This document shows, in pieces, positions 26,356 through 41,349 of a stretch of DNA of 48,226 nt (the first letter of the stretch is position 1; each line of letters begins with the position of its first letter). Under the pieces are notes generated by a model, which searched no databases, was not told where the DNA came from, and was given only the letters and a program-made list of their open reading frames with translations. The stretch comes from Methylococcus sp. GTDB lineage: Bacteria; Pseudomonadota; Gammaproteobacteria; Methylococcales; Methylococcaceae. A program made the translations under genes and the position numbers. Location: contig JAQTYA010000015.1 in NCBI GenBank assembly GCA_028688525.1, positions 1 to 48,226 of the forward strand, in the 5' to 3' direction.

Positions 26356-26828
26356 ATATATTTCACCGATACGATTTCGTATTCGCGGGTGCCGCCCGGC
26401 GCCTGCACCGTCGCTACATCGCCTTCCTGCTTGCCGATCAGGGCGCGGGCGATCGGCGAGGTCACCGAAATCCGGCCCGCCTTGATCTCGGCTTCGTCCT
26501 CGCCGACGATCTGGTAAGTGACGACATCGCCGGACGCCATATCTTCGATCTCCGCCGTCGCCCCGAACACGATCTTGCCGCCCGGGTTCAGCCGGGTGAT
26601 ATCAATGATCTGGGCATTGGCTAGCTTGGACTCAATTTCCTTGATCCGCCCTTCGGTGAATCCCTGCTGCTCGCGTGCTGCGTGATACTCGGCGTTCTCC
26701 TTCAGATCGCCGTGGGCGCGCGCCTCGGTGATCGCTTCGATGATCCGGGGCCGCATTACCGACTTCAGATGGTTGAGCTCTTCGCGTAGCTTTTCTGCGC
26801 CGCGCGTGGTCATGGGTGTCTTGTTCAT
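26352..26828 (-). CDS. greA: Transcription elongation factor GreA
   Basis: GreA rescues backtracked RNA polymerase by stimulating transcript cleavage. The 158 residues have the N-terminal coiled coil with [32 protein letters not shown] and the tip acidic pair in [19 protein letters not shown]. The FKBP-like C-terminal domain runs through [18 protein letters not shown] to the end. It follows carB with a 44-bp gap and so closes the dapB-carAB-greA series. Confidence 0.96.
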   Translation of the reverse strand: MNKTPMTTRGAEKLREELNHLKSVMRPRIIEAITEARAHGDLKENAEYHAAREQQGFTEGRIKEIESKLANAQIIDITRLNPGGKIVFGATAEIEDMASGDVVTYQIVGEDEAEIKAGRISVTSPIARALIGKQEGDVATVQAPGGTREYEIVSVKYI

Positions 26829-26853
26829 TCGCTAACCCTTCAAGAATCTCCGA

Positions 26854-26872
26854 TTCACACAAAGGCTCCGTT

Positions 26873-26889
<17 letters not shown>
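26854..26889. repeat. 18-bp perfect tandem duplication across the carB stop codon
   Basis: TTCACACAAAGGCTCCGT occurs at 26854-26871 and again at 26872-26889, directly adjacent and identical. On the reverse strand the inner copy holds the last carB codons (GAFV) and its stop; the outer copy lies in the spacer to greA. It looks like a recent slippage duplication without effect on the CarB protein. Confidence 0.9.
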
Positions 26890-30091
<3,202 letters not shown>

Positions 30092-30106
30092 GAATGAAGG
30101 ACGCGA

Positions 30107-31243
30107 TTAATGGCGGTTGCGGGCGACTTTCATGTCGGCGATGAAACGGTCGAACAGATCGCACAGATCGTGAGGCCCGGGACTCGCCTCCGGATGGCCC
30201 TGGAAGCTAAAGGCGGGGCGATCCGTGTATTCGATGCCTTGCAGGCTACCGTCGAACAAAGATCGGTGGGTCGGCCGCACATTTCCTGGCAGGCTTCCCT
30301 CTTCGACGGCGAACCCGTGGTTCTGGCTGGTGATCACGACCCGGCCGGTACCGATATCCTGCACCGGATGATTGGCGCCATGATGGCCGAACTTCATCTT
30401 CATAGTGCGGGCGCCGGCCGCGAGAGCAAGCAACTGATGGCCCAAACAGATGCCGAACACGGGGATGCCCGTGCTCAGAAACTCCCGGATCGCAGCGATG
30501 GCGTAGTCGCAAGGTTCGGGATCACCGGGACCGTTGGAAAGAAATAGCCCGTCCGGCGTCAGTGCGAGCGCCTCGGAGGCGGGCGTCTTCGCAGGCACCA
30601 CGGTGACACGGCAGCCGCGGTCCGCGAGCAGCCGCAGGATGTTTTGCTTGACGCCGAAATCGTAGGCAACGACGTGGAAATCGCCTTGGCCCACTCGCAT
30701 CGGCTCGGCGCCAAGCTGCCAAGTGCCCTCGATCCACTCGTAGGGCTGCTGCGTCGTCACGACTTGAGCCAAATCCATGCCCTGCAGGCCGGGGAAACCG
30801 CGGGCCATGTCCACCGCAGTATCGGCATCCAGGGCCGCGCCGGCCGCGATGCAGCCGCGCTGGGCGCCTTTGTCGCGCAGGAGGCGGGTCAGCCGGCGGG
30901 TATCCAGACCGGCGATACCGACCACGCCGCGCTGGCTGAGATAGTCGCCCAAAGTGGCTTGCTGCCGCCAGTTGCTCGCCCGCAGCGGCAAGTCGCGAAT
31001 GACCAGTCCGCTGGCGAAAATGCCGCCAGACTCGGCATCCTCTTCGTTCACGCCGGTGTTGCCGATATGCGGATAGGTCAGTGTGACGATCTGCCGGGCG
31101 TAGGACGGATCGGTGAGGATTTCCTGGTAGCCAGTGATCGAGGTATTGAACACCACCTCGCCCACCGACGAACCCTCCGCTCCAATCGCGTAGCCGCGAA
31201 ACACGGTACCGTCTTCAAGAGCAAGCAGCGCGGGAGTTTTCAA
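30107..31243 (-). CDS. carA: Carbamoyl-phosphate synthase small subunit (glutaminase)
   Basis: CarA hydrolyses glutamine and feeds ammonia to CarB. The 378 residues comprise the N-terminal small-subunit domain ([37 protein letters not shown]) and a class I glutamine amidotransferase domain with the nucleophile loop [18 protein letters not shown] and the catalytic His/Glu in [12 protein letters not shown] terminator-like hairpin sits 20-50 bp before the start (31268-31293), which could end dapB transcription or attenuate carAB. Confidence 0.97.
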   Translation of the reverse strand: MKTPALLALEDGTVFRGYAIGAEGSSVGEVVFNTSITGYQEILTDPSYARQIVTLTYPHIGNTGVNEEDAESGGIFASGLVIRDLPLRASNWRQQATLGDYLSQRGVVGIAGLDTRRLTRLLRDKGAQRGCIAAGAALDADTAVDMARGFPGLQGMDLAQVVTTQQPYEWIEGTWQLGAEPMRVGQGDFHVVAYDFGVKQNILRLLADRGCRVTVVPAKTPASEALALTPDGLFLSNGPGDPEPCDYAIAAIREFLSTGIPVFGICLGHQLLALAAGARTMKMKFGHHGANHPVQDIGTGRVVITSQNHGFAVEEGSLPGNVRPTHRSLFDGSLQGIEYTDRPAFSFQGHPEASPGPHDLCDLFDRFIADMKVARNRH

Positions 31244-31267
31244 TAGACCACCTTAAGATGTGCAAAA

Positions 31268-31293
31268 CGGGGCAGACCCGAAGATATGCCCCG
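31268..31293 (-). terminator. Hairpin with T-run between dapB and carA
   Basis: On the reverse strand CGGGGCA (31293-31287) pairs with TGCCCCG (31274-31268) across a 12-base loop and is followed by TTTT. It lies between the dapB stop and the carA start, only 24 bp before carA. It may be the dapB terminator or part of an attenuator for carAB. Confidence 0.55.
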
Positions 31294-31454
31294 CTTGTTG
31301 GAATTCGATGCGTTTTAGCCTCTCGATTATAGAAGATCGCCCTAATGGAGTCCATCCGACGTACCCGCCTAGAAGTAACGCTGCGCGAGGCCTAACGGGA
31401 GACGATCAAGGAACTGCTGGCTGCGTATCGCTGAATCCCAGCCTATTTACCCGT

Positions 31455-32267
<813 letters not shown>

Positions 32268-32281
32268 TTAAGCCCACTCTC

Positions 32282-33421
32282 TCAAAGTCCCAGGCGATCG
32301 AAGAACTGCTTGACGCCGTCCAGCCAACCGTGCGCCTGCGGGCTGTGATGGCTGCCGCCGCCGCGCAGGGATTCGTCAAGCTGTTTGATCAGTTCGCTTT
32401 GCTCCTTGCTCAGGTGCACCGGCGTCTCTACGCGAACCCGGCAAAGCAGGTCGCCGGCGGCTCCGCCCCGAACCGGTTTGACGCCCTTGCCCCGAACCCG
32501 AAACAGACGCCCCGTCTGGGTTTCTGCAGGGATCTTGAGCACCACCTTGCCTTCCAGCGTCGGCACCTCCAGCTCGCCACCCAAACAAGCCGTAGGGAAG
32601 CTGATGGGCACCTCGCAATACAGATCGGCACCGTCACGGGTGAAAATCGCATGCTCCTTGACGCCGACGTGGACGTAGAGATCGCCCGCGGGGCCGCCGC
32701 CCTCCCCGGCCTCGCCCTCGCCGGACAGGCGGATACGGTCTCCGGTGTCCACGCCGGGCGGAATCTTCACCGATAGCGTCTTGGTTTCCTGCACGCGGCC
32801 CTGGCCGTAACAGACCCGGCACGGATCGGAGACGTGCTGGCCGCTACCGCGGCAAGTGGGGCAAGTCTGCTGGACGGAGAAGAAGCCCTGCTGCATGCGG
32901 ACCGCGCCCTGGCCATGGCAGGTAGGACAGGTTACCGGCGTGCTGCCTTTCTTGGCGCCGGAGCCGCCGCACTCGGAGCACGACACCCAGGTCGGCACCT
33001 TGATCTTGGTCTCCGTGCCGGCGACGGCCTCCTCCAGGGTCAGCTCGAGGTTATAGCGCAGGTCGGCGCCGCGCTGGCCTCGGCCGCGCCGCCTGCCGCC
33101 AGCCGCACCGCCGAAGATGTCGCCGAAGACATCGCTGAAAATATCGCTGAAGTTGTCGCCGGTGAAACCGAAGCCGCCACCGCCACCCATCGAAGGATCG
33201 ATCCCGGCGTGGCCGAACTGGTCGTAGGCGGAACGCTTCTTGGGATCGGACAGCACTTCATAGGCTTCTTTCGCGCTTTTGAAACGCTCTTCGGCCTCGG
33301 GATTGTCTTTGTTCCGGTCGGGGTGGTATTTCATCGCCAGGCGACGGAACGCCGTTTTGATGTCGCTATCGCTGGCGTTGCGCGGAACCCCGAGAGTTTC
33401 GTAATAGTCTTCTTTTGCCAT
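32282..33421 (-). CDS. dnaJ: Co-chaperone DnaJ
   Basis: DnaJ delivers substrates to DnaK and stimulates its ATPase. The 379 residues have the J domain with HPD in [19 protein letters not shown] and a Gly/Phe linker ([17 protein letters not shown]). The zinc region has four CxxCxGxG repeats ([32 protein letters not shown]), and the C-terminal beta domains follow. It lies 94 bp after dnaK, with a strong hairpin in between. Confidence 0.97.
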   Translation of the reverse strand: MAKEDYYETLGVPRNASDSDIKTAFRRLAMKYHPDRNKDNPEAEERFKSAKEAYEVLSDPKKRSAYDQFGHAGIDPSMGGGGGFGFTGDNFSDIFSDVFGDIFGGAAGGRRRGRGQRGADLRYNLELTLEEAVAGTETKIKVPTWVSCSECGGSGAKKGSTPVTCPTCHGQGAVRMQQGFFSVQQTCPTCRGSGQHVSDPCRVCYGQGRVQETKTLSVKIPPGVDTGDRIRLSGEGEAGEGGGPAGDLYVHVGVKEHAIFTRDGADLYCEVPISFPTACLGGELEVPTLEGKVVLKIPAETQTGRLFRVRGKGVKPVRGGAAGDLLCRVRVETPVHLSKEQSELIKQLDESLRGGGSHHSPQAHGWLDGVKQFFDRLGL

Positions 33422-33430
33422 AAACGCACA

Positions 33431-33453
33431 GCCGCCGGCTTGACGCCGGCGGC
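33431..33453. other. Hairpin in the dnaK-dnaJ spacer
   Basis: GCCGCCGGC (33431-33439) and GCCGGCGGC (33445-33453) form a perfect 9-bp stem with a 5-base loop, directly ahead of dnaJ on the reverse strand. There is no T-run. It is suited to lowering or processing the dnaJ part of the message, since DnaK is normally made in large excess over DnaJ. Confidence 0.5.
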
Positions 33454-33515
33454 CCGATCAGGAGGGAAAGGATGAGCCGCCCCGCACCCAAAGACGCGAA
33501 GCGATCCGCCGCGGT

Positions 33516-35441
<1,926 letters not shown>

Positions 35442-35508
35442 GGATTTCTCCGGTTTTATGTGATTGTTCTTAAGGGTTGAAGGCGATGTGAGGCCGTTGC
35501 CCGCGATT

Positions 35509-36051
35509 TCAAGCCTGGGCGACGACGACCAGCGCCGGCCTGAGCAGACGGTCGTTCAGCAAATAGCCTTTCTGGAATACTCGAAGCACGGTATTCGGCT
35601 CCGCGCCTTGCGCCGGCTCCATGGCCATGGCCTGATGCAATTCCGGGTTGAATTTTTCGCCCATCGGATCGACGGCCACGATGGCGAACTTCTCGAAGAC
35701 GCTCTGGAACTGCTTTAAGGTCAGTTCCGCCCCTTCCTTGAGCTTAGTAAGCTCGGGCGCGTCGCCGCCCGCGGCGGCGATGCCGAGTTCGAGGCTATCG
35801 AGCACCGGCAGTAGCTCCTTGGCGAATTTTTCCAGGGCATACTTGTGGGCATTCTGCAGATCTTTTTCCACCCGCCGGCGCAGGTTTTCCATTTCCGCCT
35901 GGGCCCGCAGGTAGCGCTCCCAGTTCTCGCTGGCCAGGCTCTGCGCCTCGCGTAAAGCCTGATCGGCCTCAGCGGCGGGCTGCGCCTCCACTTCCAGAAG
36001 TTCCTGCTGCGGCTCTGGGCCGGGGCTATTGGTCAAATCTTCTTCGCTCAT
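35509..36051 (-). CDS. grpE: Nucleotide exchange factor GrpE
   Basis: GrpE releases ADP from DnaK. With the start at ATG 36049-36051 ([20 protein letters not shown]) the protein has 180 residues; a frame to 36147 runs through the terminator region and is rejected. The long N-terminal helix includes [51 protein letters not shown], and the beta domain has [41 protein letters not shown]. The ribosome binding site is weak. A terminator-like hairpin separates it from hrcA. Confidence 0.95.
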   Translation of the reverse strand: MSEEDLTNSPGPEPQQELLEVEAQPAAEADQALREAQSLASENWERYLRAQAEMENLRRRVEKDLQNAHKYALEKFAKELLPVLDSLELGIAAAGGDAPELTKLKEGAELTLKQFQSVFEKFAIVAVDPMGEKFNPELHQAMAMEPAQGAEPNTVLRVFQKGYLLNDRLLRPALVVVAQA

Positions 36052-36088
36052 AGTCCGAAATACAGTGTCCAAAAATTTTTCGACCGGG

Positions 36089-36125
36089 AAAAACGAAGCC
36101 GCCCGGCTCCTAAAGAGCGGGCGGC
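36089..36125 (-). terminator. Terminator between hrcA and grpE
   Basis: GCCGCCCG (36098-36105) pairs with CGGGCGGC (36118-36125), and CTC/GAG extends the stem past a bulged G toward a small loop. On the reverse strand TTCGTTTTT follows. It should stop or reduce transcription from hrcA into grpE. Confidence 0.65.
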
Positions 36126-36158
36126 TGGCTTCCCGGTGCCGTCGCAACTCCAGAACCG

Positions 36159-37211
36159 CTAAGTGGGGACCAAACCTCGCTGATTCAAGGCCGCTCCCAC
36201 CAGTTTTGCAGTGATGTCCACCAACGGGATCACCCGCTCGTACTTCATCCGAGTCGGTCCGATTACGCCGAGCACACCGACCGCCCGGTCATCTACCGAA
36301 TAAGACGCCGTCACCAGGCTGCAGGGCTCCAGCGGACGGAAGCCGCTCTCTTCGCCGATGAGTATCTTGACGCCTGGAGAATCGAGACAGCTGTCGAGCA
36401 GGCCTACGATGCTTTCCTTCTGCCGGAACGCATCGAACAAAGTGCGCAAGCGCTCCAAATCGGCCAGATCGACGAAGTCCATGAGGTTGGTTTCTCCCCT
36501 AACCAGGAACGGCTTTTTCGACCGGCTGCCCACCTGCAGAGCCTGATCCGCCATCTCGCCGGCGTGCAGCAGCTCGTCGCTGAGACGCTCGCGCTCCTTC
36601 TGCAATTCAGAACGCAGGTGTTCGCGCGCCGTGGCCATGTCCTTGCCGCCGCACATCGCGTTGAAAAAATTAGCGGCGACCTGCAGTTCCGCAGCGCTGA
36701 AACTGCGCGGCGCATGGATGATTTTGTTGTGGATTTCCTGGTCGCTGGTCACCAGGATAGCGAGCACCCGCTGCTCCGACAGCGGCAGGAACTCGATGTG
36801 CTGGAACGCCAGACTTTCCCGCCGCGGCATGGTGACGATGCAGGCCATGTGGGTTAGCTCCGACACCAGCTTGGAAGCGGCTTCCAGCAGCTCACGCGGG
36901 CTATCGCGGGTCTCGAGATCGCACCATAGATGGTCGACGATCCCCTGCTGCAAGGGTTTCACGGTCAGCAGCGAATCGACGAACAGCCGGTAGCCGCTCA
37001 CTGTGGGCAGCCGGCCGGCCGAAGTATGTGGCGAGGTGATGAGCCCGAGCTCCTCCAGATCGGCCATGACATTGCGTATGGTCGCCGGGCTTAATCCTGC
37101 GTCCTTGGCCAGGGCGCGCGAACCGACCGGCTGGCCTTCGCCGATATAACGCTCTACCAGCGCCTTCAACAGGTGCTGGGCTCGTTCGCTCAGTTCGGGA
37201 AAACTTGCCAC
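36159..37211 (-). CDS. hrcA: Heat-inducible transcription repressor HrcA
   Basis: HrcA represses class I heat-shock genes by binding CIRCE elements; GroE modulates it. I choose the GTG at 37209-37211 (ASFPELSERAQHLLKALVERYI), which gives 350 residues. The longer frame to 37274 would run through the promoter and CIRCE element. The winged helix is visible in GQPVGSRALAKDAGLSPATIRNVMADLEELGLI, and the C-terminal block IGEESGFRPLEPCSLVTASYSVDDRAVGVLGVIGPTRMKYERVIPLVD is typical. The gene is divergent from nadK and heads the hrcA-grpE-dnaK-dnaJ set. Confidence 0.94.
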   Translation of the reverse strand: MASFPELSERAQHLLKALVERYIGEGQPVGSRALAKDAGLSPATIRNVMADLEELGLITSPHTSAGRLPTVSGYRLFVDSLLTVKPLQQGIVDHLWCDLETRDSPRELLEAASKLVSELTHMACIVTMPRRESLAFQHIEFLPLSEQRVLAILVTSDQEIHNKIIHAPRSFSAAELQVAANFFNAMCGGKDMATAREHLRSELQKERERLSDELLHAGEMADQALQVGSRSKKPFLVRGETNLMDFVDLADLERLRTLFDAFRQKESIVGLLDSCLDSPGVKILIGEESGFRPLEPCSLVTASYSVDDRAVGVLGVIGPTRMKYERVIPLVDITAKLVGAALNQRGLVPT

Positions 37212-37237
37212 GGATAATGCCGAAAGGACTGGGAGGA

Positions 37238-37264
37238 TTAGCACTCGAGTATGCCGAGTGCCAG
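37238..37264. promoter_or_regulatory. CIRCE operator upstream of hrcA
   Basis: TTAGCACTC (37238-37246), nine bases, GAGTGCCAG (37256-37264). The consensus is TTAGCACTC-N9-GAGTGCTAA, so the left arm is perfect and the right arm has 7 of 9. It lies directly downstream of the -10 box, where bound HrcA would block transcription of its own gene. Confidence 0.9.
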
Positions 37265-37293
37265 AAACTAGCAACCCCTAGATTAAGTGTCAA
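37265..37293 (-). promoter_or_regulatory. Sigma-70 promoter of hrcA
   Basis: On the reverse strand TTGACA (37293-37288) is followed after 17 bases by TAGTTT (37270-37265). The -35 box is perfect, the spacing is ideal, and the CIRCE element begins immediately downstream. Confidence 0.75.
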
Positions 37294-37400
37294 GAAGGCC
37301 CTACCATTGGCAACAGCATTTGACCGTCGGCGGCCTCGGGTTTGCCGGCTGATTCGAGCCGTATCCCCTCAACCTTTCAATCACACGCTCACTCAGGCGG

Positions 37401-38273
37401 ATGCCTTCGCAATTTCGCACTATCGCGCTGATCGGGAAGCCGGACGCCCCGCGGATCGCCGACACCCTGGTCGCCATCTACGAGTATCTCCAATCCTCTG
37501 GACTCGAAATCCTGGTGGAGCGCGGCTGCGCCGCAGCCTTCAGCCATTCGGCCCGGGTGTGCACCATGCCCGAGCTCGCCGGTCCCGCCGACATCGCTGT
37601 AGTGGTCGGCGGCGATGGTACCTTGCTCGGCGCAGCCCGTAGCCTGTATGCGCACGACGTCCCGCTGATCGGGGTCAACCTGGGACGGTTGGGATTCCTG
37701 GTAGATATTTCCCCGAACGAGGCCGTCGCGAAACTGCACGAAATTCTCACGGGATCGTTCCGCGCCGAGGAGCGCTATCCCTTGCTGGCACGGCTGATCC
37801 GGGAGGAAGAAACCCTCTTGCAGGGTACGGCGGTCAACGAGGTCGTGATCCATAGCGGGACCGCAACCAGCATGATCGAGATCGAGACAGCCATCGACGG
37901 CGTTTTCCTGAATTCGCAGCGTTCCGATGGCCTGATCGTATCCACGCCGACCGGCTCGACCGCCTACGCGCTATCGGCGGGCGGCCCCATCCTCTATCCC
38001 GCCCTGAACGCGATGGTATTGGCGCCGATCAACCCCCACACCTTATCCAACCGCCCCATCGTCATCGCCGGAGACAGCCGGGTCGAGATAGCCTTCCGGC
38101 CGAACAAGCAATTCCGCGCCCAAGTCAGCTGCGACAATGTTCCTTTCCCCGAAGTGTCGATCGACGACCGCATCGAGATCCGCAAGGCCGAGCGGCCTTT
38201 CCGTATTCTCCACCCGACGGACTACGATTTTTTCCAGATCCTGCGGCACAAGCTCAACTGGAGCAACAGCTAG
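37401..38273 (+). CDS. nadK: NAD kinase
   Basis: NAD kinase makes NADP+ from NAD+. The 290 residues contain the catalytic GGDGT in DIAVVVGGDGTLLGAAR, the NE motif in GTAVNEVVIHSG, and the glycine-rich SDGLIVSTPTGSTAYALSAGGPIL. ATG 37401 gives the family's usual start, QFRTIALIGKP. recN begins 3 bp after its stop; nadK-recN is a common pair in gammaproteobacteria. Confidence 0.96.
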   Translation: MPSQFRTIALIGKPDAPRIADTLVAIYEYLQSSGLEILVERGCAAAFSHSARVCTMPELAGPADIAVVVGGDGTLLGAARSLYAHDVPLIGVNLGRLGFLVDISPNEAVAKLHEILTGSFRAEERYPLLARLIREEETLLQGTAVNEVVIHSGTATSMIEIETAIDGVFLNSQRSDGLIVSTPTGSTAYALSAGGPILYPALNAMVLAPINPHTLSNRPIVIAGDSRVEIAFRPNKQFRAQVSCDNVPFPEVSIDDRIEIRKAERPFRILHPTDYDFFQILRHKLNWSNS

Positions 38274-38276
38274 ATC

Positions 38277-39953
38277 ATGCTGGCCAATCTGAGCATACGG
38301 GATCTGGCGGTGGTGGCCGCACTCGACCTGGACCTCCGGCCCGGCTTCACCGTGCTGACCGGCGAGACCGGCGCCGGCAAGTCCATCCTGCTCACCGCGC
38401 TGGGTCTGGCGCTCGGCGACCGGGCGGATTCCGGCCTGGTACGGCCGGGCGCCGAGCGCGGCGAAGTCAGCCTTTGCTTCGACCTTGCCGACGCGCCGGC
38501 CGCCCGCGACTGGCTGCTCGACAACGAACTGGCCGAGCCGGACGAGGACACTTGCCTGATCCGCCGGACCGTCAGCGCCGACGGACGCTCGCGTGCCTTC
38601 ATCAACGGCCGTGCCGCCACCCTGCCGAACCTTCAGGCCTTGGGCCGGCATCTGGTGGAAATCCACGGCCAGCATGCCCACCTGAATCTGCTGCAAGCCG
38701 GCGAGCAGCGGGCCTTGCTGGACCGACACGCAGGCGGCCTGGAACTGGCCGCAACATTGAAACGGATTTTCGAACGCTGGAAGGAGGTGTCAGACCGCAT
38801 TGACCGCCTGCAGCACGATACCAGCAGCCGCAATGCTCGCCAGGAACTGCTCCAGTATCAAGTGAACGAGCTGGAGCAGTTCGACATCGAGACCCTGGAC
38901 TACCGGGCCCTCTCGGAAGAACACGAACTGCTGGCCAATCTTGGCCGGGTCTCAGAGATCGGCTACGCCCAGCTCAAACTGCTTTACGAAGACGAACAGT
39001 ACTCGGTAAACGGGCTGCTGGCCCAATCCACCCATGCAGTCGGCGAACTCGCCCAAATCTCGCGGGAGTTCGCCGGCACGCTGGAATTGGTCGAAAGCGC
39101 GCGCATCCAGGTCAAGGAGGCCGCCATGGAATTGCGCCATCACCTGGACGCCCTCGACCCCGACCCGGCACGGTTCGCCGCGGTCGAGCAGCGCCTGGCC
39201 GAAGTCCACCAGCTCGGCCGCAAACATCAGGTCCGACCGGAAGGGCTGCCCGGCCATCTCGAAGCCTTGCGCACCGAGTTGCGGAGCCTTGCCACCGGCG
39301 AGGAGCAACTCGACCATCTGCTCGCCGAACGGCAAGACCTGCTGAACGCCTACGACGACACCGCCCGCAACCTGTCGCAGCAGCGGCGGCAAGCCGCTAC
39401 CGCGCTGGAGACCGACATCTCGCGCCTGATTCACGAACTCGGCATGCCGCACGGGCGCTTCGCCGTTGCATTCGAGACCGATGCGGAAGCGCCTCCGGCA
39501 CCCCACGGCCGGGACAAAATCGAATTCCTGGTCAGCGCCAATCCGGGCCTGCCGCCGCGACCGCTGTCCCGGGTCGCCTCAGGCGGCGAGCTCTCGCGCA
39601 TCAGCCTGGCGATAGAAGTCGCCTCGATCGCGCAAAAAACCACGCCGTCCCTGATCTACGACGAAGTAGACACCGGCATCGGCGGCGGGGTCGCCGAGAT
39701 GGTAGGAATCAAGCTGCGCTCGCTCGGCATCAACCGGCAGGTCCTCTGTGTGACCCACCTGCCCCAGATCGCCGCGCTGGGCCATCAGCACCTCTTGGTG
39801 GAAAAACGCGCGGAAGACGGCATCACCCAGTCCACCGTGCGGCCGCTGGAAATGGACGAACGCACCGGCGAAGTGGCGCGCATGCTAGGAGGGCTCCGCA
39901 TCACCGAGCAAACGCTGGCCCATGCGCGGGAAATGCTCATGTTGGCTCAGTAG
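38277..39953 (+). CDS. recN: DNA repair protein RecN
   Basis: RecN is an SMC-like ATPase for double-strand break repair. The 558 residues show the N-terminal Walker A LTGETGAGKSILLTALGLALGDRAD, long coiled-coil-forming helices in the middle (for example LLQYQVNELEQFDIETLDYRALSEEHELL), and the C-terminal signature and Walker B LSRVASGGELSRISLAIEV and LIYDEVDTGIGGGVAEM. It is coupled to nadK. Confidence 0.96.
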   Translation: MLANLSIRDLAVVAALDLDLRPGFTVLTGETGAGKSILLTALGLALGDRADSGLVRPGAERGEVSLCFDLADAPAARDWLLDNELAEPDEDTCLIRRTVSADGRSRAFINGRAATLPNLQALGRHLVEIHGQHAHLNLLQAGEQRALLDRHAGGLELAATLKRIFERWKEVSDRIDRLQHDTSSRNARQELLQYQVNELEQFDIETLDYRALSEEHELLANLGRVSEIGYAQLKLLYEDEQYSVNGLLAQSTHAVGELAQISREFAGTLELVESARIQVKEAAMELRHHLDALDPDPARFAAVEQRLAEVHQLGRKHQVRPEGLPGHLEALRTELRSLATGEEQLDHLLAERQDLLNAYDDTARNLSQQRRQAATALETDISRLIHELGMPHGRFAVAFETDAEAPPAPHGRDKIEFLVSANPGLPPRPLSRVASGGELSRISLAIEVASIAQKTTPSLIYDEVDTGIGGGVAEMVGIKLRSLGINRQVLCVTHLPQIAALGHQHLLVEKRAEDGITQSTVRPLEMDERTGEVARMLGGLRITEQTLAHAREMLMLAQ

Positions 39954-40040
39954 CACCGCTTGCACCGGCGGATTTTGATTTAAAATGGATCCGGGGACCG
40001 CCCCGGCCCTCACCGCACACCAACCAAGGAGCACACCTCT

Positions 40041-40196
40041 ATGACCGAAGCGACAGACGATCCGAAGCCGGCACGCTCTCTGAAAGAGGCTCTTCAGGAT
40101 ACCGTAGACACACTCAAAGGCGGCGAAAAGATCACCGTTTCCAAGAGAATAGTAATCGTTGCCGCCGTGATCGCACTAGGTTTGCTCGTTCTCTAG
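40041..40196 (+). CDS. Small predicted membrane protein (51 residues)
   Basis: This short gene has an AAGGAG site 10 bp before its ATG. It encodes a hydrophilic N-terminal helix (DPKPARSLKEALQDTVDTLKGGEK) followed by a C-terminal hydrophobic segment (IVIVAAVIALGLLVL), so it is probably a tail-anchored or single-span inner-membrane protein. A possible promoter TTGCAC-N15-TAAAAT lies at 39960-39986, and a hairpin CCGGGG/CCCCGG at 39991-40006 is in the leader. I do not recognise the family. Confidence 0.6.
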   Translation: MTEATDDPKPARSLKEALQDTVDTLKGGEKITVSKRIVIVAAVIALGLLVL

Positions 40197-40302
40197 AGCG
40201 CGCCCCGCCTAGGGCCGGGAAACCCCTTGCAGGGTATCGCGGCCCGCTTTCGATGTTTTTTCTAACTCCGCAGCACAAACTGCCTCGCCCGACACCGATT
40301 AC

Positions 40303-41349
40303 GTGACATCCCTACGATTCATTCCCGAATGGGAAAAACAGTCCGCCGTGCTGATTGCCTGGCCACCGCACAGCGGCGATTTCGCACCCTGGTTAGACGA
40401 AGTGGAACAAATCTACGCAGCCATCGCCGCCGCTGTCAGCCGGCGCGAAACACTGTTGATTGCCTGCCTGGACCCGACCCACGAAGCGCATATCGACGCC
40501 ATGCTGGCGGCCACTGGGGCCGACCGCGGCCAGATCGTCTTCATCAAAATGCCGTACAACGACATCTGGGTCCGCGATACCGCGCCCCTGAGCCGCATGA
40601 ACGGCAACCGCGTGGAACTACTGGATTTTCGCTTCAACGGCTGGGGTGGGAAATACGAATGCGCCGATGATGCTGCACTGGCAGCCCGGCTGGTTGACTC
40701 CGGCATCTTCGGCGAAACGCCGCGCATCTCGGTCGACTTTGTGCTCGAAGGCGGCAGTATCGAAACCGATGGGCTCGGCACCCTGCTCACGACCAGCTAT
40801 TGCCTGCTCAATCCCAATCGCAACCCGCACTGCAGCTGCGCCGATATCGAGGCCCGCCTGGCCGAAACTCTGGGAGCCGAGCGTGTACTATGGTTGGATC
40901 ACGGCAAAGCCGAAGGCGATGACACCGACGCCCATGTCGACACCCTGGCGAGGTTCTGTTCGGCCGACACCATCGCTTACACCGCCTGCGACGACGACAC
41001 CGATCCGCACTATCCGCCGCTCAGGGCCATGGAAGAGCAGCTCCAAGACTTGCGGCAAGCCGACGGCCGGCCCTACACCTTAGTACCGCTGCCGATCCCC
41101 AGCCCGATCCGCGACCAGGAAGGCGCGCGCCTGCCTGCCACCTACGCCAATTTTCTGATCGTCAATGGCGCCGTACTGGTTCCCGTCTATGGAGACCCGG
41201 CCGATGCGACCGCTCTGGAACGCTTGGCGCCGTGCTTCCCGGGCCGGGACATCGTCCCGCTCCACTGTACGCCGCTGATCCGCCAATACGGCAGCCTCCA
41301 CTGCATGAGCATGCAATTTCCAGAAGCCGTAGGAGTAGTCCATCCGTGA
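40303..41349 (+). CDS. aguA: Agmatine deiminase
   Basis: This enzyme converts agmatine to N-carbamoylputrescine plus ammonia. The 348-residue protein has the peptidyl-arginine-deiminase fold signatures: PEWEKQSAVLIAWP at the start, MPYNDIWVRDTAPL, FRFNGWGGKYE, FVLEGGSIETDGLGTLLTT, the HVDT segment, and the catalytic cysteine near the C-terminus in GSLHCMSMQFP. The start is a GTG. Its stop overlaps the GTG start of aguB as GTGA, so the two steps of putrescine synthesis are translationally coupled. Confidence 0.93.
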   Translation: MTSLRFIPEWEKQSAVLIAWPPHSGDFAPWLDEVEQIYAAIAAAVSRRETLLIACLDPTHEAHIDAMLAATGADRGQIVFIKMPYNDIWVRDTAPLSRMNGNRVELLDFRFNGWGGKYECADDAALAARLVDSGIFGETPRISVDFVLEGGSIETDGLGTLLTTSYCLLNPNRNPHCSCADIEARLAETLGAERVLWLDHGKAEGDDTDAHVDTLARFCSADTIAYTACDDDTDPHYPPLRAMEEQLQDLRQADGRPYTLVPLPIPSPIRDQEGARLPATYANFLIVNGAVLVPVYGDPADATALERLAPCFPGRDIVPLHCTPLIRQYGSLHCMSMQFPEAVGVVHP

